Assembly (NCBI RefSeq): GCF_010389155.1
Contig: NC_057763.1
Location: forward strand, 8,308,649-8,372,648
Length of the DNA: 64,000 bases
Reading direction: 5' to 3'
DNA from: Erigeron canadensis
Taxonomy: Eukaryota; Streptophyta; Magnoliopsida; Asterales; Asteraceae
Shown: positions 19,674-31,883 of the stretch, piece after piece
Numbering within the stretch: position 1 is the first letter of the stretch
Layout: every line of letters begins with the position of its first letter
Notes under the pieces: model-generated
Databases searched by the model: none
Seen by the model: the letters and a program-made list of their open reading frames with translations, nothing else
What the model was told of the DNA's origin: nothing
Position numbers and translations under genes: made by a program

Positions 19674-19796
19674 GTTTGATTTATTTACAAAAATGCTACC
19701 GCGTTTTTTTTTAAATCAACATGTCACGTTCTGATTGGTTCATAAGACCTTCTCTCCCTTCTCTCCTTAAAACACCTTCTTATTTGATCTCTCCTA
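19674..19796 (-). repeat. Right terminal inverted repeat of MULE-like element
   Basis: The reverse complement matches 11,735-11,860 (AGAGATC, AAGGTGTTTTAAGGAGAGAAGG, TATGAACCAATCAGAA, GTAAATAAATCAAACTTT). A second copy of the GGAGAGAAGG phrase makes it slightly longer. Confidence 0.7.
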
Positions 19797-20444
19797 TATA
19801 TATATATATATATATTCTATGTATATATGATCTAAATCGATATTTATATTTATACACATACAAACAAGATTAAGGTTGCATAGTGATGTCGCCATTGCCG
19901 TAAAAGCGAATCCAGCCATCACCAACAAGCTTCGACCACACCACCATTAACACAGAGATCCAAACACTTGTTGTGTTGGAAAAGGAGCCCTGGTGTCGTT
20001 TGTGGCCGGAAAAATTGATGATAACCACTGGTATGATGATGGGAAGAGAGACGGCGGTGGAACAATAACTAAAATACCTCACCGGAAAACTCGTCAGAGA
20101 AAGATACTCGAAGTCGTACCACCGCTAAGAAGCTCGCCGAAGATCACTTTAAGAGGCAGTGGTGGTGGTCTTGTCAATCTCCGGCCATTGTTAGTAATCT
20201 TATAGATTTCCGACCCAACACCATCGTAGATTGATGGATATAGTATAAAGAGATGATGGTACGTACATTGGTTTTTTATTTTAGCTTGGGATGGGTGGAG
20301 AGATCTGTATTTTTTACGAGTAGATAACCTCATATCTGCTTTTCTATATTTATTATTTGATTTGTATTTTAGGTTTTAGGAAGGTGAAATGGAAATAATA
20401 AATTAGGATAATTTAAGGTTTTTTGATTAGTGATGAAAAATATT
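19797..20444. other. Spacer between MULE-like element and Athila-2
   Basis: No gene supported. TA repeats at 19,797-19,816, then a gene-like GC level at 19,880-20,210 with short open stretches on both strands but no recognisable domain. It may be the interior of the outer inverted-repeat element. Confidence 0.45.
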
Positions 20445-21569
20445 TGATCGATGTCGTTGGACCGATCAAAAATATAAACTAAATACCACTAATTAGTTAG
20501 GGTAAGTCGAATATCGTTCCACAGGGAATCACGGGAAAGTGTTAAACAAGTTTACAAAATTAATTAATCTAGGCATAAACTTAAAATCGATTGATTGATT
20601 GATTTAGTTAAAACTAAAAATGATTATTGACTTAACACAATAATTCAATTAAACAAAATAGACCATTCTCATGCTCCCAATTATGTTTTCAAATATGTAA
20701 TCTAACTTATACTCATTGGAAACCACATAGACATAATTCGTTATAACGTTTGGATTGAATGAATTCAAGAACTAGACTAATCGATTGTGATGATTCACGA
20801 TAACGAAAACCGGGGAATTGACACAACTAGACTTCTAATTCATTAAAATAAACTATGAGTTCATAAGAAATTCATTCAATAATCAATGATCAATTAACAA
20901 GTTAAAACCAAACGATAGATGAATTTCATTCAAGTCATGAACAAATAATCATTCAAACAATCCAAACAACATTAGATGTAAAAGACTAATAAAGGATTAA
21001 ACATCTAATCCAACATGAGTATGAGAAAGATTGAACATAAATGGCTTACATAATTGTTCACATGAGAATGATCAATAGAAAACCTAGCCTATCATCTTCA
21101 TCATTGAATCTTCACTTTGAATTGTCATCTTCATGAATTGGTGATTTGATGATGATTTTGGGGTCTTCTCTATGTTAGGAACTGTTATTGTGAGTGAATT
21201 TGATGAATGGTAACTTCCCAAGTCGTCAATTGAATTGTATATAACTGAAAGTTAATTAAAACCATAAAAATCGGGTTTCTGATCTGCAACTGGCGTAACC
21301 TACTACCCCCTGGGCGTAAGTTACGCCCCTTGGATTTTCAACTGGCGTAACCTACTGCCAAGTCTGGCGTAAGTTACGCCCTTTGTAATTTCAGAATTCC
21401 AGATTTTTGCTTCTTGGTTCCTTGACTCGTTTCTTGATTCAATTAGCTCCATTTCATCACCTAGTGCCTGAAACACTTAACAAACATAAGGGTACCCCTA
21501 ATCGTCTATTAAGCTTCACAAAACAACTTGATTTTACATCTTAAAATTATGCATTCTAGGCGTTTATCA
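20445..21569 (-). repeat. Athila-2 3' LTR
   Basis: 1,125 bp. It carries two pairs of GGCGTAACCTAC / GGCGTAAGTTACGCC motifs at about 21,291-21,382 and a TATATA on the - strand near 21,237. Essentially identical to 31,884-33,009. Confidence 0.95.
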
Positions 21570-21586
21570 CATTCCCCAACTTAACT
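21570..21586 (-). promoter_or_regulatory. Athila-2 polypurine tract
   Basis: On the - strand AAGTTGGGGAATG abuts the 3' LTR. This is where plus-strand DNA synthesis would be primed. Confidence 0.7.
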
Positions 21587-22902
21587 CTTTTCGTCCCGAA
21601 AAGACATTCATCATGTGTCAAAGCTAATTTACAATCCTATAATACTTCCTATCATCAAAGAAACACCATATAAGAATTATACCAACTATACATACTTGTA
21701 AAACTCAATTTTCAAGCAACCTTCAGAGTACACTTGGGCAAAACTAAGCAATGCAAACCAAACTACATAACACAACCAACTCATGAGACTTACAACTATC
21801 AAAAGATTTACAACTAGTAAATAAAAATATATAAATGTGCAATTAAACCTAATAAACCTCAAATTCGTCACAATACATGCATCACACTCTCACAATGTGC
21901 ACTCCCCTCGGTTCATATTTGAGTGAATTAGCAAAAGATGTGCCAATATATATATGAATATGAAGCTCTCAACTCATTATTGCACACTAAAAGTCATAGG
22001 CTAGTACACAAATCGAATCAAGACCTCATAACTCAAACTATTACTTCGGTATTCATACAAGATTGATGGAATGAAACACGGTAATGATTCTCAATTGGCG
22101 ATTTACTAGAATGATTTTTGAACAATTCACTTTTGGTTCTTTTGAATCAACTTACATGGATAATTGACTTGAATTTGACTTTTAACCATATACTTTGATT
22201 TTTCAACCGGATATTTCAATTTGACTTCAATTTGTTCTTTCTTTCGATTCATCATCATAAACAACATACTTTTGAACTATTAACGGATTTCATGACGAGG
22301 TGAAGTGGACTATGGAGTGATTTGTATGATCGTTTTATGATTTTAAGCACATAATTCAAGCTAGAGGTCTCGACACGGTGAGTATACTAGTTCTAACCTA
22401 ATGTACAATAATGATTCACACAATATGATGATCACGAAAAATAATGCTACGCTAACAATCTAAATCAATCGTCGACGAGGCGTTTTTCTCTCATGAAATT
22501 GAAGGATATAACGGATAAATAAGTGTGATGCATGCATTATGACTCACAATTGGCATATTACCTTCAATTGTACATTTCTATGTTTTTACTTGCTAACAAC
22601 TCTATCAAGCGGCTTATAAATCAATCATGTCATGCAATCTAGCCTATACTACCTAGCTCCACTTACATATACTCATCCAATTACAAGAAAATCTCATTTT
22701 ACAAATATGTATAACTAATATAACTCGAACATTTTGTCTCTTTGATTCATTCCATAATACAAGAAAGTAAATTAACAATAAATTAACAAGAAATTTGAAA
22801 TCTACCTATGAATTGAAAATGCAAAAGCACAAAAACAAATAAATAAATAGTCACATAATCACACAAGAAATAACAAAAATAAAAATGAAAAGAAGGTACC
22901 GA
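21587..22902. other. Athila-2 3' untranslated region
   Basis: About 1.3 kb between the env-position ORF and the polypurine tract, AT-rich, without a convincing ORF on either strand. Long 3' untranslated regions are usual in Athila. Confidence 0.7.
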
Positions 22903-24566
22903 TCACTGTCGTGGACCTCGTGATCCAAAAATCGATTCCATCAAACCCCGATAGAGAGATTGGGCTTCAAATGGATCCGAAGCTGCTGGTGGTGCATCCG
23001 AAGTATCCTCGACCCGACTGACACAAGAATGTCGGGGAAACCATTCAGAATCATAACTTTGAGGATATGCTGGATGAGCTGCAGGATTAAACGGCTGTGT
23101 ATAATCGTATGGTGGGGGAGTTTCTACATAATCAAGACCTGCAATGTGGTCCTGATGATGGCGGACCTGCTCATAATAATCGAACTGCTGTCTTCTATGT
23201 TGTTCATGAGCATACGCCATAGCTAATTCATAACTCCGCCTCTGTACACCACTCTGAGCAGTAATATCCCACATACTCCTCTCATAGGAGGTCCACTGAT
23301 CATACTCCTGAGGCCTAGCATAACCAAAACTCGGCCCTGTACCTCCTATCCCAGCTCCCAGCAAACCATCTCTTCTTCCTTGAACACCTTCTTGAGGCCT
23401 ACTTGATTCACCCCTTTGACTAGCACCCATTGATTCCACAAGTGCTATTGCCTCTTCCCGAGTAACCCCCTGCTTAGGGGCTACCAAGTACCCACCAACC
23501 TTCAAATCCTTAAGGAGTTTAAACTGTGGATGATCTTGAAACTCCCATTCATTCCCTTTCAACAACCTCTTCCTTGTATAAGGAGTACCATCCAAAAACT
23601 GTAAATTAGTATCCTTTGGGACTACCTTATTGATTTGAAGTAGGCGAGAAATAAGTTTCGGGTGAGGGATGACAAGCTTGTTCCTCTTGTTCCTTGCCTC
23701 CCAAATATTAAACATCATAATCTGTCTAAGTGATAAGGCTAGGTTCCCCGTTACCAAGGCATATAAAACAATAACATCCTGATGCCTAACCATACTTTTA
23801 TCACTGGTTTGGGGCAAACATTCCAAAGTAACATTGACATTATCAACCGGGGCAGTGGTTTCAACAAAGAACGCTCCAACCTAAATGTTGTGCTCAAACT
23901 GTCTCTTCTAACATCAAAAATCTCAGAAAGCATATCAATCCAATTAGGTGGTGTTTCCGCCCCTGCCAAATATTTCTCATCTACATAATCACAAGCCCTT
24001 CCCGACGTAGCACCCGTGTCAAATTTTGCTATTTTATCTAAAGTAGCAAAAGACATTATCACCTTCTTTCCATTTACCGTGCCTACTAACTTAGAAGACA
24101 CAGGAGGGTTACTACCATGAATTAATTCTAAGGTACTTAACCAATCCATAATACCATTTAAGTACACCTCAGAATTATCATTATTGGTCCAAACCAAGGC
24201 TTGTTTCCACCCCATTTGCTCAAAGGCCTCAATCATCCCAAATCCCCGAAATTCTGACAAATCAAGTGGCCTTTCCCCCAACAATTGATCCTCAAGATGT
24301 CTAGCCTCCCCCATTTTTTCTTTAAACAAAATTGGTTGCCATTCAAGAGGTAATGTAAATAAGGGGATACCTTGACGCCATTCCGGTTTATCCACTTCAA
24401 CTTCCATTTCATCACTTCTCTGCTGTGAGTTTTCTTCTGATGATGATGATGATGATGATTCTTGAATAACCACTTGCCTTCTCTTCTTCTTTTGTTGACT
24501 AGAAGAAGTGTCACCTTTCTTGCTTAAATTCTTGAACATCTTTCCTGCCTTCTTTAGAGCATCCAT
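22903..24566 (-). pseudogene. Athila-2 env-position ORF (ATHILA ORF-1 family), frameshifted
   Basis: ATG at 24,566 (MDALKKAGKMFKNLSKKGD). A basic and Ser-rich start with an eight-Ser run is followed by a globular region (WRQGIPLFTLPLEWQPI, GMIEAFEQMGWKQALVWTN, DWLSTLELIHG, FDTGATSGRACDYVDEKYLAG). Near 23,890 the frame changes; the protein goes on (VLYALVTGNLALSLRQIMMF, VPKDTNLQFLDGTPYTRKRL) into a Gln/Tyr/Pro-rich tail ending at 22,903, about 555 codons in all. The place after pol and the sequence style fit the plant ATHILA ORF-1 family, sometimes called env-like; I see no signal peptide or membrane segment. Function is unknown. Confidence 0.75.
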
Positions 24567-24940
24567 GTCAACAACTAACACAAAGTAACAAACTTTAGCA
24601 AAGGTTAGTGAATTAAACAAAAATTAAGAAGAAATTTCAAAAAAATTCGAAATTAAACTCACATGAATCGTGAAAATTAGGCTGAAATTAAACAAACAAA
24701 GATAGGGGTTTTGTAGCCCTCGAAAAGTTATGCAATTTAGCCTAAAGAATTGTTAGAATTGATGAAGAATTGAAAAAGTAATTAGAGATTGAAGGTTAGG
24801 GTTTTGTGGAAAATAATTGGGGAAGAAAGAATTGAGAAATAAAGATATGTTCAGATATGTGTGGGTGAAAAGAAAAAGAATTCTGGTTGTGGTTGTAATT
24901 AAAAGTTTTAAAATTTTCTGGATTTTATAAAAAAAATTCG
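24567..24940. other. Athila-2 spacer upstream of the env-position ORF
   Basis: AT-rich leader-like sequence. It could hold a splice acceptor for a subgenomic RNA, since the ORF is far from the LTR, but no site can be chosen from sequence alone. Confidence 0.4.
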
Positions 24941-25350
24941 ACCTTCTGTTACCGTAATTTACGCCAGGAAGGGGCGTAACCTACGCCGGTTCTGCTTTCT
25001 GTTGCCGTAACCTACGCTGAGAAGGGCCGTAATTTACGCCAGTTGTATTCAGACATAAGTCTCAGTCACACCTACCGTAACCTACGCCAGATGTAGGCGT
25101 AACCTACGCCTAATCAAAACACTTACCGTAACTTATGCCGGATAGGGGCGTAACTTACGCCTATCTGGAAATAGCTATTTTGGCGTCTTCGGAGGCGTAA
25201 ACAGAGGATTTTTGGCGTAAACTAAAATAGCCACTTCCAGGGCACCGTAACCTACGCCAAGGCTGGCGTAGCTACGCTAAATTGAAATTTTGCAAATCCT
25301 TTGTACCGTAAGTTACGCCAGTTAGGCCGTAGCTTACGCCCTTATGAATT
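24941..25350 (-). repeat. Array of CGTAACCTACG-type palindromic motifs
   Basis: About twelve full and two partial copies of a 14-15-base imperfect palindrome (GGCGTAACTTACGCC, CCGTAACCTACGCC and variants) spaced 10-45 bases apart. The same motif occurs four times in each Athila-2 LTR. The sequence is otherwise AT-rich and non-coding. Confidence 0.85.
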
Positions 25351-25415
25351 TTTATTTTATTTTATTTTTTTTAACTACAGCCACATTGATTGCAATTGGT
25401 TATAAAAATAGACTC

Positions 25416-25540
25416 CCTTCCCCAACTTAAAGGCACATTGTCCTCAATGCACGCCCGAAATTAGAGATGAGTTACTCAACTACGTAACTTGCAAAACGTT
25501 TTCCTTTTTCACCTAAACTGACCTTCCCCAACTTAATTCT
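25416..25540 (-). promoter_or_regulatory. Two internal polypurine-tract-like sequences
   Basis: TTTAAGTTGGGGAAGG and TTAAGTTGGGGAAGG on the - strand at about 25,416-25,431 and 25,523-25,538 closely match the terminal polypurine tract at 21,570. They could be central polypurine tracts; there is no direct evidence of use. Confidence 0.5.
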
Positions 25541-25723
25541 CAAACATAAGTGCTGGGAATTAAGTTTTCATGTGTGATTATGCTACAAAACACTCAAACA
25601 AATAAATAAAAATGAAAACAAGCTAACTTACCGAAAATGAGGCTAGAAAACAAACAAACAACGGGTTGCCTCCCGTTTAGCGCTAAGTTTATTGTCCTCG
25701 GCCCGACATTACCTCAATTTGAT

Positions 25724-28700
25724 TCATGCAAGATCATAAGATGGTGGACTTGAGATGAAGTTCACCATTTCCTTTGTAGAGCCATTAATGTCACTTGCAT
25801 CCAAATAAGGCTTTAAACGGTGCCCATTGACCATTTGCTTCACTCCATCCTTTGGATCCTCAATTTCAATTTCACCAAACTTTCCGACTCTTGTAATAAC
25901 ATATGGACCCATCCACTTGCTCTTGAGTTTTCCCGGAAAGAATTTGAGCCTTGAATTGTAAAGCCACACCTTTTGGCCAACTTCGAACACCTTTTTCTTT
26001 AATTTGGCATCATGAACCGCTTTCATCTTGTCTTTGTATGTTGATGCGCATTCATATGCTTCATTTCTCAGTTCTTCCAATTCGCACAATTGCAACTTTC
26101 TTTCCTTACCTGCACTCTCAAAATCCATGTTAACGGCCTTAACGGCCCAAAAAGCCCTATGTGCAAGCTCAAGTGGAAATGACAACCCTTCCCATAAACC
26201 AACCGATATGGTGTAGTGCCAATAGGTGTTTTAAAAGCGGTTCGATAAGCCCATAAAGCATCATTCAATTTTGTTGACCAATCCTTTCTATCGGGCCTAA
26301 CCGTCTTTTGCAAAATTTCTTTAATTTGCCTATTGGAAACCTCAACTTGACCACTCGTTTGTGGGTGGTAAGGAGTAGCAATTCGGTGGTTCACGCCATA
26401 CCGTTTGAGAAGTTTGCCAAACTGAAAATTTTTAAAATGAGATCCCCCATCACTTATGATCACACGAGGAATTCCAAATCTTGAGAAAATGTTACTTTGA
26501 ACAAACTTGCAAACAACGGTATGGTCATTGGTTTTAGTGGCAATGGCTTCCACCCATTTTGAAACATAATCTACGGCTACTAAAATGTAGTAATTACCAA
26601 AGGAATTAGGGAATGGACCCATGAAATCAATGCCCCAAACATCAAAAATATTAACAACTAAAATAGGTTGCATGGGCATTTCGTTTCTTTTGGTAATACT
26701 ACCTAGTTGTTGACACCTAACACACTTTTTAACAAATTCAGCGGCATCTTTAAAGATACTAGGCCAAAACAAACCACACATAAGAACCTTATGACCTGTC
26801 TTTTGGCCGCTGAAGTGACCTCCACATGCAAATGAGTGTGCATGAGTCAAAACCTCTTGAATTTCTTCTTCCGGAACACATCTTCTCACCAATTGATCCG
26901 GGCCCACTTTAAACAAATCCGGCTCATCCCAAATGTATTGCTTTGCTTGTGCCAAGAATTGTTGTTTCTTTCTCTTAGGCCAATGTTCCGGTATCTTACC
27001 TGCAGACAAGAAATTCACAAAATTTGCATACCAAGGAACAATAGAAATGGTTAGTAAATGTTCATCCGGAAACGTTTCATTGATCTCCTTGGTTGATCCA
27101 TCATCCATTGATTGAATCCTTGACAAGTGGTCCGCTACCACGTTCTCACTTCCTTTCTTGTCTCGAATCTCCAAATCAAACTCTTGTAGTAGCAACACCC
27201 ACCGAATTAGCCTTGGTTTTGCATCCTTTTTCTCCATCAAATGCTTCACCGCGCTATGATCTGTGTACACTATCACTTTGCTACCACAAATGTAAGAACG
27301 AAACTTGTCAAGTGCATAAACAACAGCAAGCAATTCTTTTTCGGTGGTTGTATAATTCAATTGGGCATCCGATAAAGTTTTGCTTGCATAATAAATCACA
27401 ACGGGTTTCTTGTCTACCCGTTGCCCCAAAACAGCCCCGATTGCAAAATCACTTGCATCACACATAATTTCAAATGGCATGGACCAATTTGGTGATTGCA
27501 AAATGGGGGCTTCAACCAATTTCTCTTTCAAGGTTTCGAAAGCTTTTAAACACTCTTCATCAAAAACAAAAGGTACATCTTTTAGTAACAAATTACACAA
27601 AGGTTTTGTTATGACACTAAATCCTTTGATGAACCTTCTATAAAACCCGGCGTGTCCAAGAAAAGAACGGACACCCTTAACATTGGTTGGAGGGGGTAAA
27701 GTAGAAATCACTTTGATTTTGGCCCGGTCAACTTCCATGCCTTTATTTGAAATTACATGACCCAAAACCGTCCCCTCTTGAACCATGAAGTGGCTCTTTT
27801 CCCAACTTAAAACCAAATTTGTCTCAACACATCTTTTCAAAACTTTGGTAAGCTCATCAAGACAATTATCAAAGGTTTGACCAAAAATTGAAAAATCATC
27901 CATAAAGATTTCTAGTGATTCACCGACCATATCTGAAAAGATACTCATCATACACCTTTGAAAGGTGGCTGGAGCATTACACAAACCGAATGGCATTCGC
28001 CTAAAGGCAAAAGTCCCATAGGGGCATGTGAATGTGGTCTTGTGTTGGTCATCGGGATGGATAGCAATTTGATTATAACCTGAATAACCATCTAGAAAAC
28101 AATAAAACTTCTGACCTGCAAGTTTTTCGATGATTTGATCAATGAATGGTAATGGGAAATGATCTTTTGAAGTAGCGGTATTCAATTTCCTGTAATCAAT
28201 GCACACCCTCCACCCGGTGATGGGTCGGGTAGCAATTTGCTCACCACTATCTCCTTTCACCACTTGAATTCCGGCTTTCTTAGGTACCGTTTGTGTTGGA
28301 CTCACCCATGTACTATCCGAAATTGGGTAAACAATTCCAGCATCCAACCATTTTAGCACCTCCTTCTTCACAACTTCACGCATATGAGGATTCAACCTTC
28401 TTTGAGCATCACGTGAAGGTTTTGCTTCAGAATCGGTGATTATCTTATGCATCACAATTGATGGACTAATACCTTTCAAGTCGGCAATTGTCCACCCAAT
28501 GGCCGCGTTGTTTTCCTTGAGCACTTTTAGCAATGCCTTTTCTTGCACTTCTTCCAAATTTGATGCAATAATCACCGGTAAAGTTTGTTCTTCTCCCAAA
28601 AATGCATACTTCAAATGAGATGGGAGCTCTTTCAACTCAACTTGTGGTGGACTTTCAATGGAAGGCTTGAGATGAGTATCAATATGATCCGGTAGACTTT

Positions 28701-29997
28701 CCACCAAGTGAGTCCATGGTGGTCTACCTTCTTGAATTGCCATGATCTCCCAATCTTTCTCTTCCTTCTTCAATGTTTCACTATGCTCCACAATTAACCT
28801 GTCAACTAAAGCACAAGACTCCCGTGTGTCCTCCTCATTTTCATGAGAAATACACTCATCAATGACGTCCGCCATAAAGCATTCGTCACTAACTACGGGG
28901 TTAGGAACACTAGCAAAAACATTCAATCTAATCTTACGGTTGCCAAAGGTCATTTCAACCGTACCCCTTCTACAATCAATTAATGCATTAGCGGTGGCCA
29001 AAAAGGGTCTACCCAAGATAACGGTGGGTTGCCTAACATTACCGCTTGGTGCAAAATCAAGTACCAAAAAGTCTACGGGGTAGTAAAAATCCTCCACTTT
29101 AACTATGACATCTTGGACAATTCCCCTAGGGAGTTTGAGTGACAAATCAGCCATCACCAAGGTGGTGTCGACTTTTTCCAATGGTCCAAAGTCATATTGG
29201 TCATACAAAATACCCGGTAGGATACTCACACCCGCCCCAATATCCAAAAGTGACCTTTTCATCTTAAAATCACCAACTTGAATTGTAATCAAAGGTGCTC
29301 CTGGATCTTGGAGTTTGGGTGGGAGTATGCCCATCACAACGGCACTAACTTCCTCATTTAAAACAATTTTTTTTGGAAGCTTATGATGCCGTTTTTGGGT
29401 ACACAAGTCCTTGAGGTATTTAGCATAAGCCGGAACTTGTTTGATTATGTCAATAAGAGGTATATTGATTTTCACTTGTTTAAAAATTTCCCACATTTCT
29501 TCCTCATGGGGACCTCTTTTCTTAAGTGTAGGCCTAAGTTTTGGATCAATCAAAGCCAAAGGGAAAGGAATGGTATTACCCTCCATATCCTTACCTTGTT
29601 TTTCAGAAAATTTTTCACTAGACCTATTGTTTTTTACCTCTTTAAAAGACACTTTTTTACTTGGTTTAGGCAAAACAAATTCCGGTTCATGCTCACTATC
29701 TTGGTCATCATCAACTTCCTCCACCACACCATCTACCAGTGATGATGAAGGTTCAACTTTATTATCATAAATCCTACCACTACGAAGAGTACTTACATTA
29801 TTTATCTCCACATTCTTGATATTCTTTGAGCCGCTACTTTGGTGTTGTGGATTGATCTTTGTGTCACTTGGTAGCTTCCCCGGATCCTTTCTCAACGCAG
29901 CCACATCTTCCGCCAATTGACCAACTTGCTTTTGCAAACTTTCAACCGTTTTGTCCCGAATCTCATTCTTTCGATCCATTTCCTTCAAGTACTCCAT
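25724..29997 (-). pseudogene. Athila-2 pol: protease, RT, RNase H, integrase
   Basis: A 1,309-codon frame (29,997-26,068) then, after a one-base deletion near 26,180, 25,724-26,185 in the next frame. Protease [14 protein letters not shown] keeps its catalytic Asp, followed by [10 protein letters not shown] has [32 protein letters not shown] and catalytic FMDD. RNase H has [14 protein letters not shown] and [20 protein letters not shown]. Integrase has the zinc region ([10 protein letters not shown]...CVRCQ), [15 protein letters not shown] and [18 protein letters not shown] (DDE). The shifted part is the integrase C-terminal, ending KWMGPYVITRVG...VNGHRLKPYL. The element is nearly complete but would make a truncated integrase. 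Confidence 0.95.
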
Positions 29998-31691
29998 AAT
30001 CTCCCGGTTGATACCTCATTACCTCCCGAATTCCCACCTTGGTTATTACCTTGTTGATAGTTCCTTGGGTAGCCTCTATTGAACCCTTGATTTTGGCCAC
30101 CTTGATAATTTCCTTGGTTGTAATTTCGGTTTTGGAACGGTTGAGATGGTGCTCCACTGGTTTGGTTGTTTCCTTGAAAGTTCGGGTTGAGTTGGTTTGA
30201 TGAATTCCCATATCTAAGATTGGGATGGTTTCTCATTCCCGGATGATAAATGTTGGAGTTCATGTCAAATGGCCTCTTTTCTCCAAACACTTGATTCACC
30301 TCTTCAACTTCTTCCGGGAGTAATGGACATTGCAAAGCCGTATGCCCAAGCTCATCACAACTCTCACAAATCGGGTATTCTTGAGAAACTTGAGCAACAC
30401 CCCTATTTTCAGCTTTCCCCAACTTGGCAAACTTTCGCTCCAATGCCTCAATTCGATCTTTTGTTGCTTGATCACTTGTTGATGATAATGAAGCAATTGG
30501 ATGCCTTGCCCTCCTATTTGATTGAGCTTGTCTCTTTGAATTCACACTCATCTTCTCCAAGAATTCCCAATCAACATCTTCGGGATTTGTCAAGAAAGTA
30601 CCATTGCTAATAGAATTCACATCTCTTTTCTCTTCCGGTAACAAACCATCATAGAAAGCCGTGATCAACTCCCATTTAGCAATCCCATGGTGTGGACAAG
30701 TTCTCAACAACTCATTAAACCTCTTAAATGACTCATGAAATGTTTCACCCGATTGTTGTTGAAAGGTTCTAATGGAGGTTCTTGCATCACTAGTCTTTTG
30801 CATTGTATAATACTCATCCAAGAATTGTTGTTGCATTTCAGCCCATGTAAAGATACTACCCGATGGCAAAGCTAAGAACCATTGCTTCGCTTTATCCTTC
30901 AAAGTGAACTGAAACAAAACTAGTTTAATCTCATCCGGTGAGAATCCTTGACCTCCAATGGTACCACAAATAGCCTCAAACTCTGACAAATGCAAATAAG
31001 GCTCCTCCGTTGCTTTTCCATAGAAACTCGGTAATATACTCAAACATTGAGGTCTTACCTCAAACGCTCTACCCCTCAACACCGGTGGTACTATAGGTGA
31101 AGCATTAACGGCGATGGTGGGTCGAAAATGACTATCAACTCCTTGTGGTGGAGGTTGATAGTTCATGTTTGGAGCAGCTCGATTACGTGGTAGGTAAATT
31201 GGGTGGTTTCCATGACGGTTGTGGTTTGGTGGTCCTTGAGGAAATCTTTGGTTAATTGGAGGTTGGTTAAATTGCGGGTATTGGCGGTTTGGTGGTTGAA
31301 CATAATCCTCCCCATCATTCCATTCATACCCATCCGAATGGTCATCAAACCTCCTATCATCCCAATTAGCAACTCGATCATACACATCCTCCCTATACCG
31401 TGATCTATCTCCAACATAGGTTGGTGTTCCAAATCGGTGAGGAGTTGTAAAACCACTCCTCTCGGATCGGGGTGGTTGTTGATATTGGTCTTGATGTTGG
31501 TAGTTTGGTTCAAAGTTGGGTTCATGTTGAATTCCGGCGGGTTGGGTCTTTGGTGGAATGTTTCTTTGTGAATTACCGGGGTCACTCATAGTTGCACGGT
31601 GAAGTACTCGGTTTCTCCTAGCTGTTTTCTCAATTTCCGGATCAAACAACAACGGTGACTTCTTCTTTGAATACCTCGTATGCATATACAA
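29985..31691 (-). CDS. Athila-2 gag
   Basis: 568 codons, open throughout. A basic, Pro/Gln/Arg-rich N-terminal third precedes the retrotransposon Gag domain at about residues 225-370 ([70 protein letters not shown]). A CCHC knuckle, [14 protein letters not shown], and a Gln/Asn/Gly-rich tail follow. It overlaps the pol frame by 13 bases, pol being in the -1 frame. In most Athila elements gag and pol are one frame, so either a programmed -1 shift or an indel separates them. The likely start is the first Met or one at about residue 35. Confidence 0.85.
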   Translation of the reverse strand: MYMHTRYSKKKSPLLFDPEIEKTARRNRVLHRATMSDPGNSQRNIPPKTQPAGIQHEPNFEPNYQHQDQYQQPPRSERSGFTTPHRFGTPTYVGDRSRYREDVYDRVANWDDRRFDDHSDGYEWNDGEDYVQPPNRQYPQFNQPPINQRFPQGPPNHNRHGNHPIYLPRNRAAPNMNYQPPPQGVDSHFRPTIAVNASPIVPPVLRGRAFEVRPQCLSILPSFYGKATEEPYLHLSEFEAICGTIGGQGFSPDEIKLVLFQFTLKDKAKQWFLALPSGSIFTWAEMQQQFLDEYYTMQKTSDARTSIRTFQQQSGETFHESFKRFNELLRTCPHHGIAKWELITAFYDGLLPEEKRDVNSISNGTFLTNPEDVDWEFLEKMSVNSKRQAQSNRRARHPIASLSSTSDQATKDRIEALERKFAKLGKAENRGVAQVSQEYPICESCDELGHTALQCPLLPEEVEEVNQVFGEKRPFDMNSNIYHPGMRNHPNLRYGNSSNQLNPNFQGNNQTSGAPSQPFQNRNYNQGNYQGGQNQGFNRGYPRNYQQGNNQGGNSGGNEVSTGRLWST

Positions 31692-31862
31692 ACAACCTGT
31701 AGCCTACACACAATGAACACACCTAGCGTAAAACTGAAATACAAGAATAAAAAGGAAATAACCAAACTAACAACTAAAACTAGACTACTTCTTTTTGAAT
31801 TTTTTTTTTTCTGAAAATTTTAACAAATTACAAACAAACTTTAACACTTTGCACACCGATTC

Positions 31863-31880
31863 CCCGGCAGCGGCGCCAAA
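31863..31880 (-). promoter_or_regulatory. Athila-2 primer-binding site (tRNA-Asp)
   Basis: On the - strand TGGCGCCGCTGCCGGGGA, four or five bases inside the 5' LTR, identical to that of Athila-1. Confidence 0.88.
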
Positions 31881-31883
31881 ATT

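Larger units (their letters stand above)
11735..19796 (+). mobile_element. MULE-like/foldback element, split by Athila-1
   Basis: Left end 11,735-11,860 (AGAGATC, GGTGTCTTAAGGAGAGAAGG, TATGAACCAATCAGAA, ATTTTGGTAAATAAATCAAA) is the inverted counterpart of 19,674-19,796. Next to both ends are arrays of a GGTCAGCTTGGG unit. Long inverted ends with repetitive subterminal DNA and no coding capacity fit a non-autonomous Mutator-like or foldback element. Flanks are TA-rich, so a target duplication cannot be read with certainty. An Athila retrotransposon occupies 11,935-18,770 inside the left array. Confidence 0.7.

Noticed and set aside
24233..24514. His-rich 93-codon ORF on the - strand
   Set aside because: An alternative frame of the env-position ORF; the His run comes from the Ser repeat read out of frame.
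27093..27643. ORFs on the + strand within 26-30 kb
   Set aside because: All lie opposite the Athila-2 pol gene and have no domain of their own.
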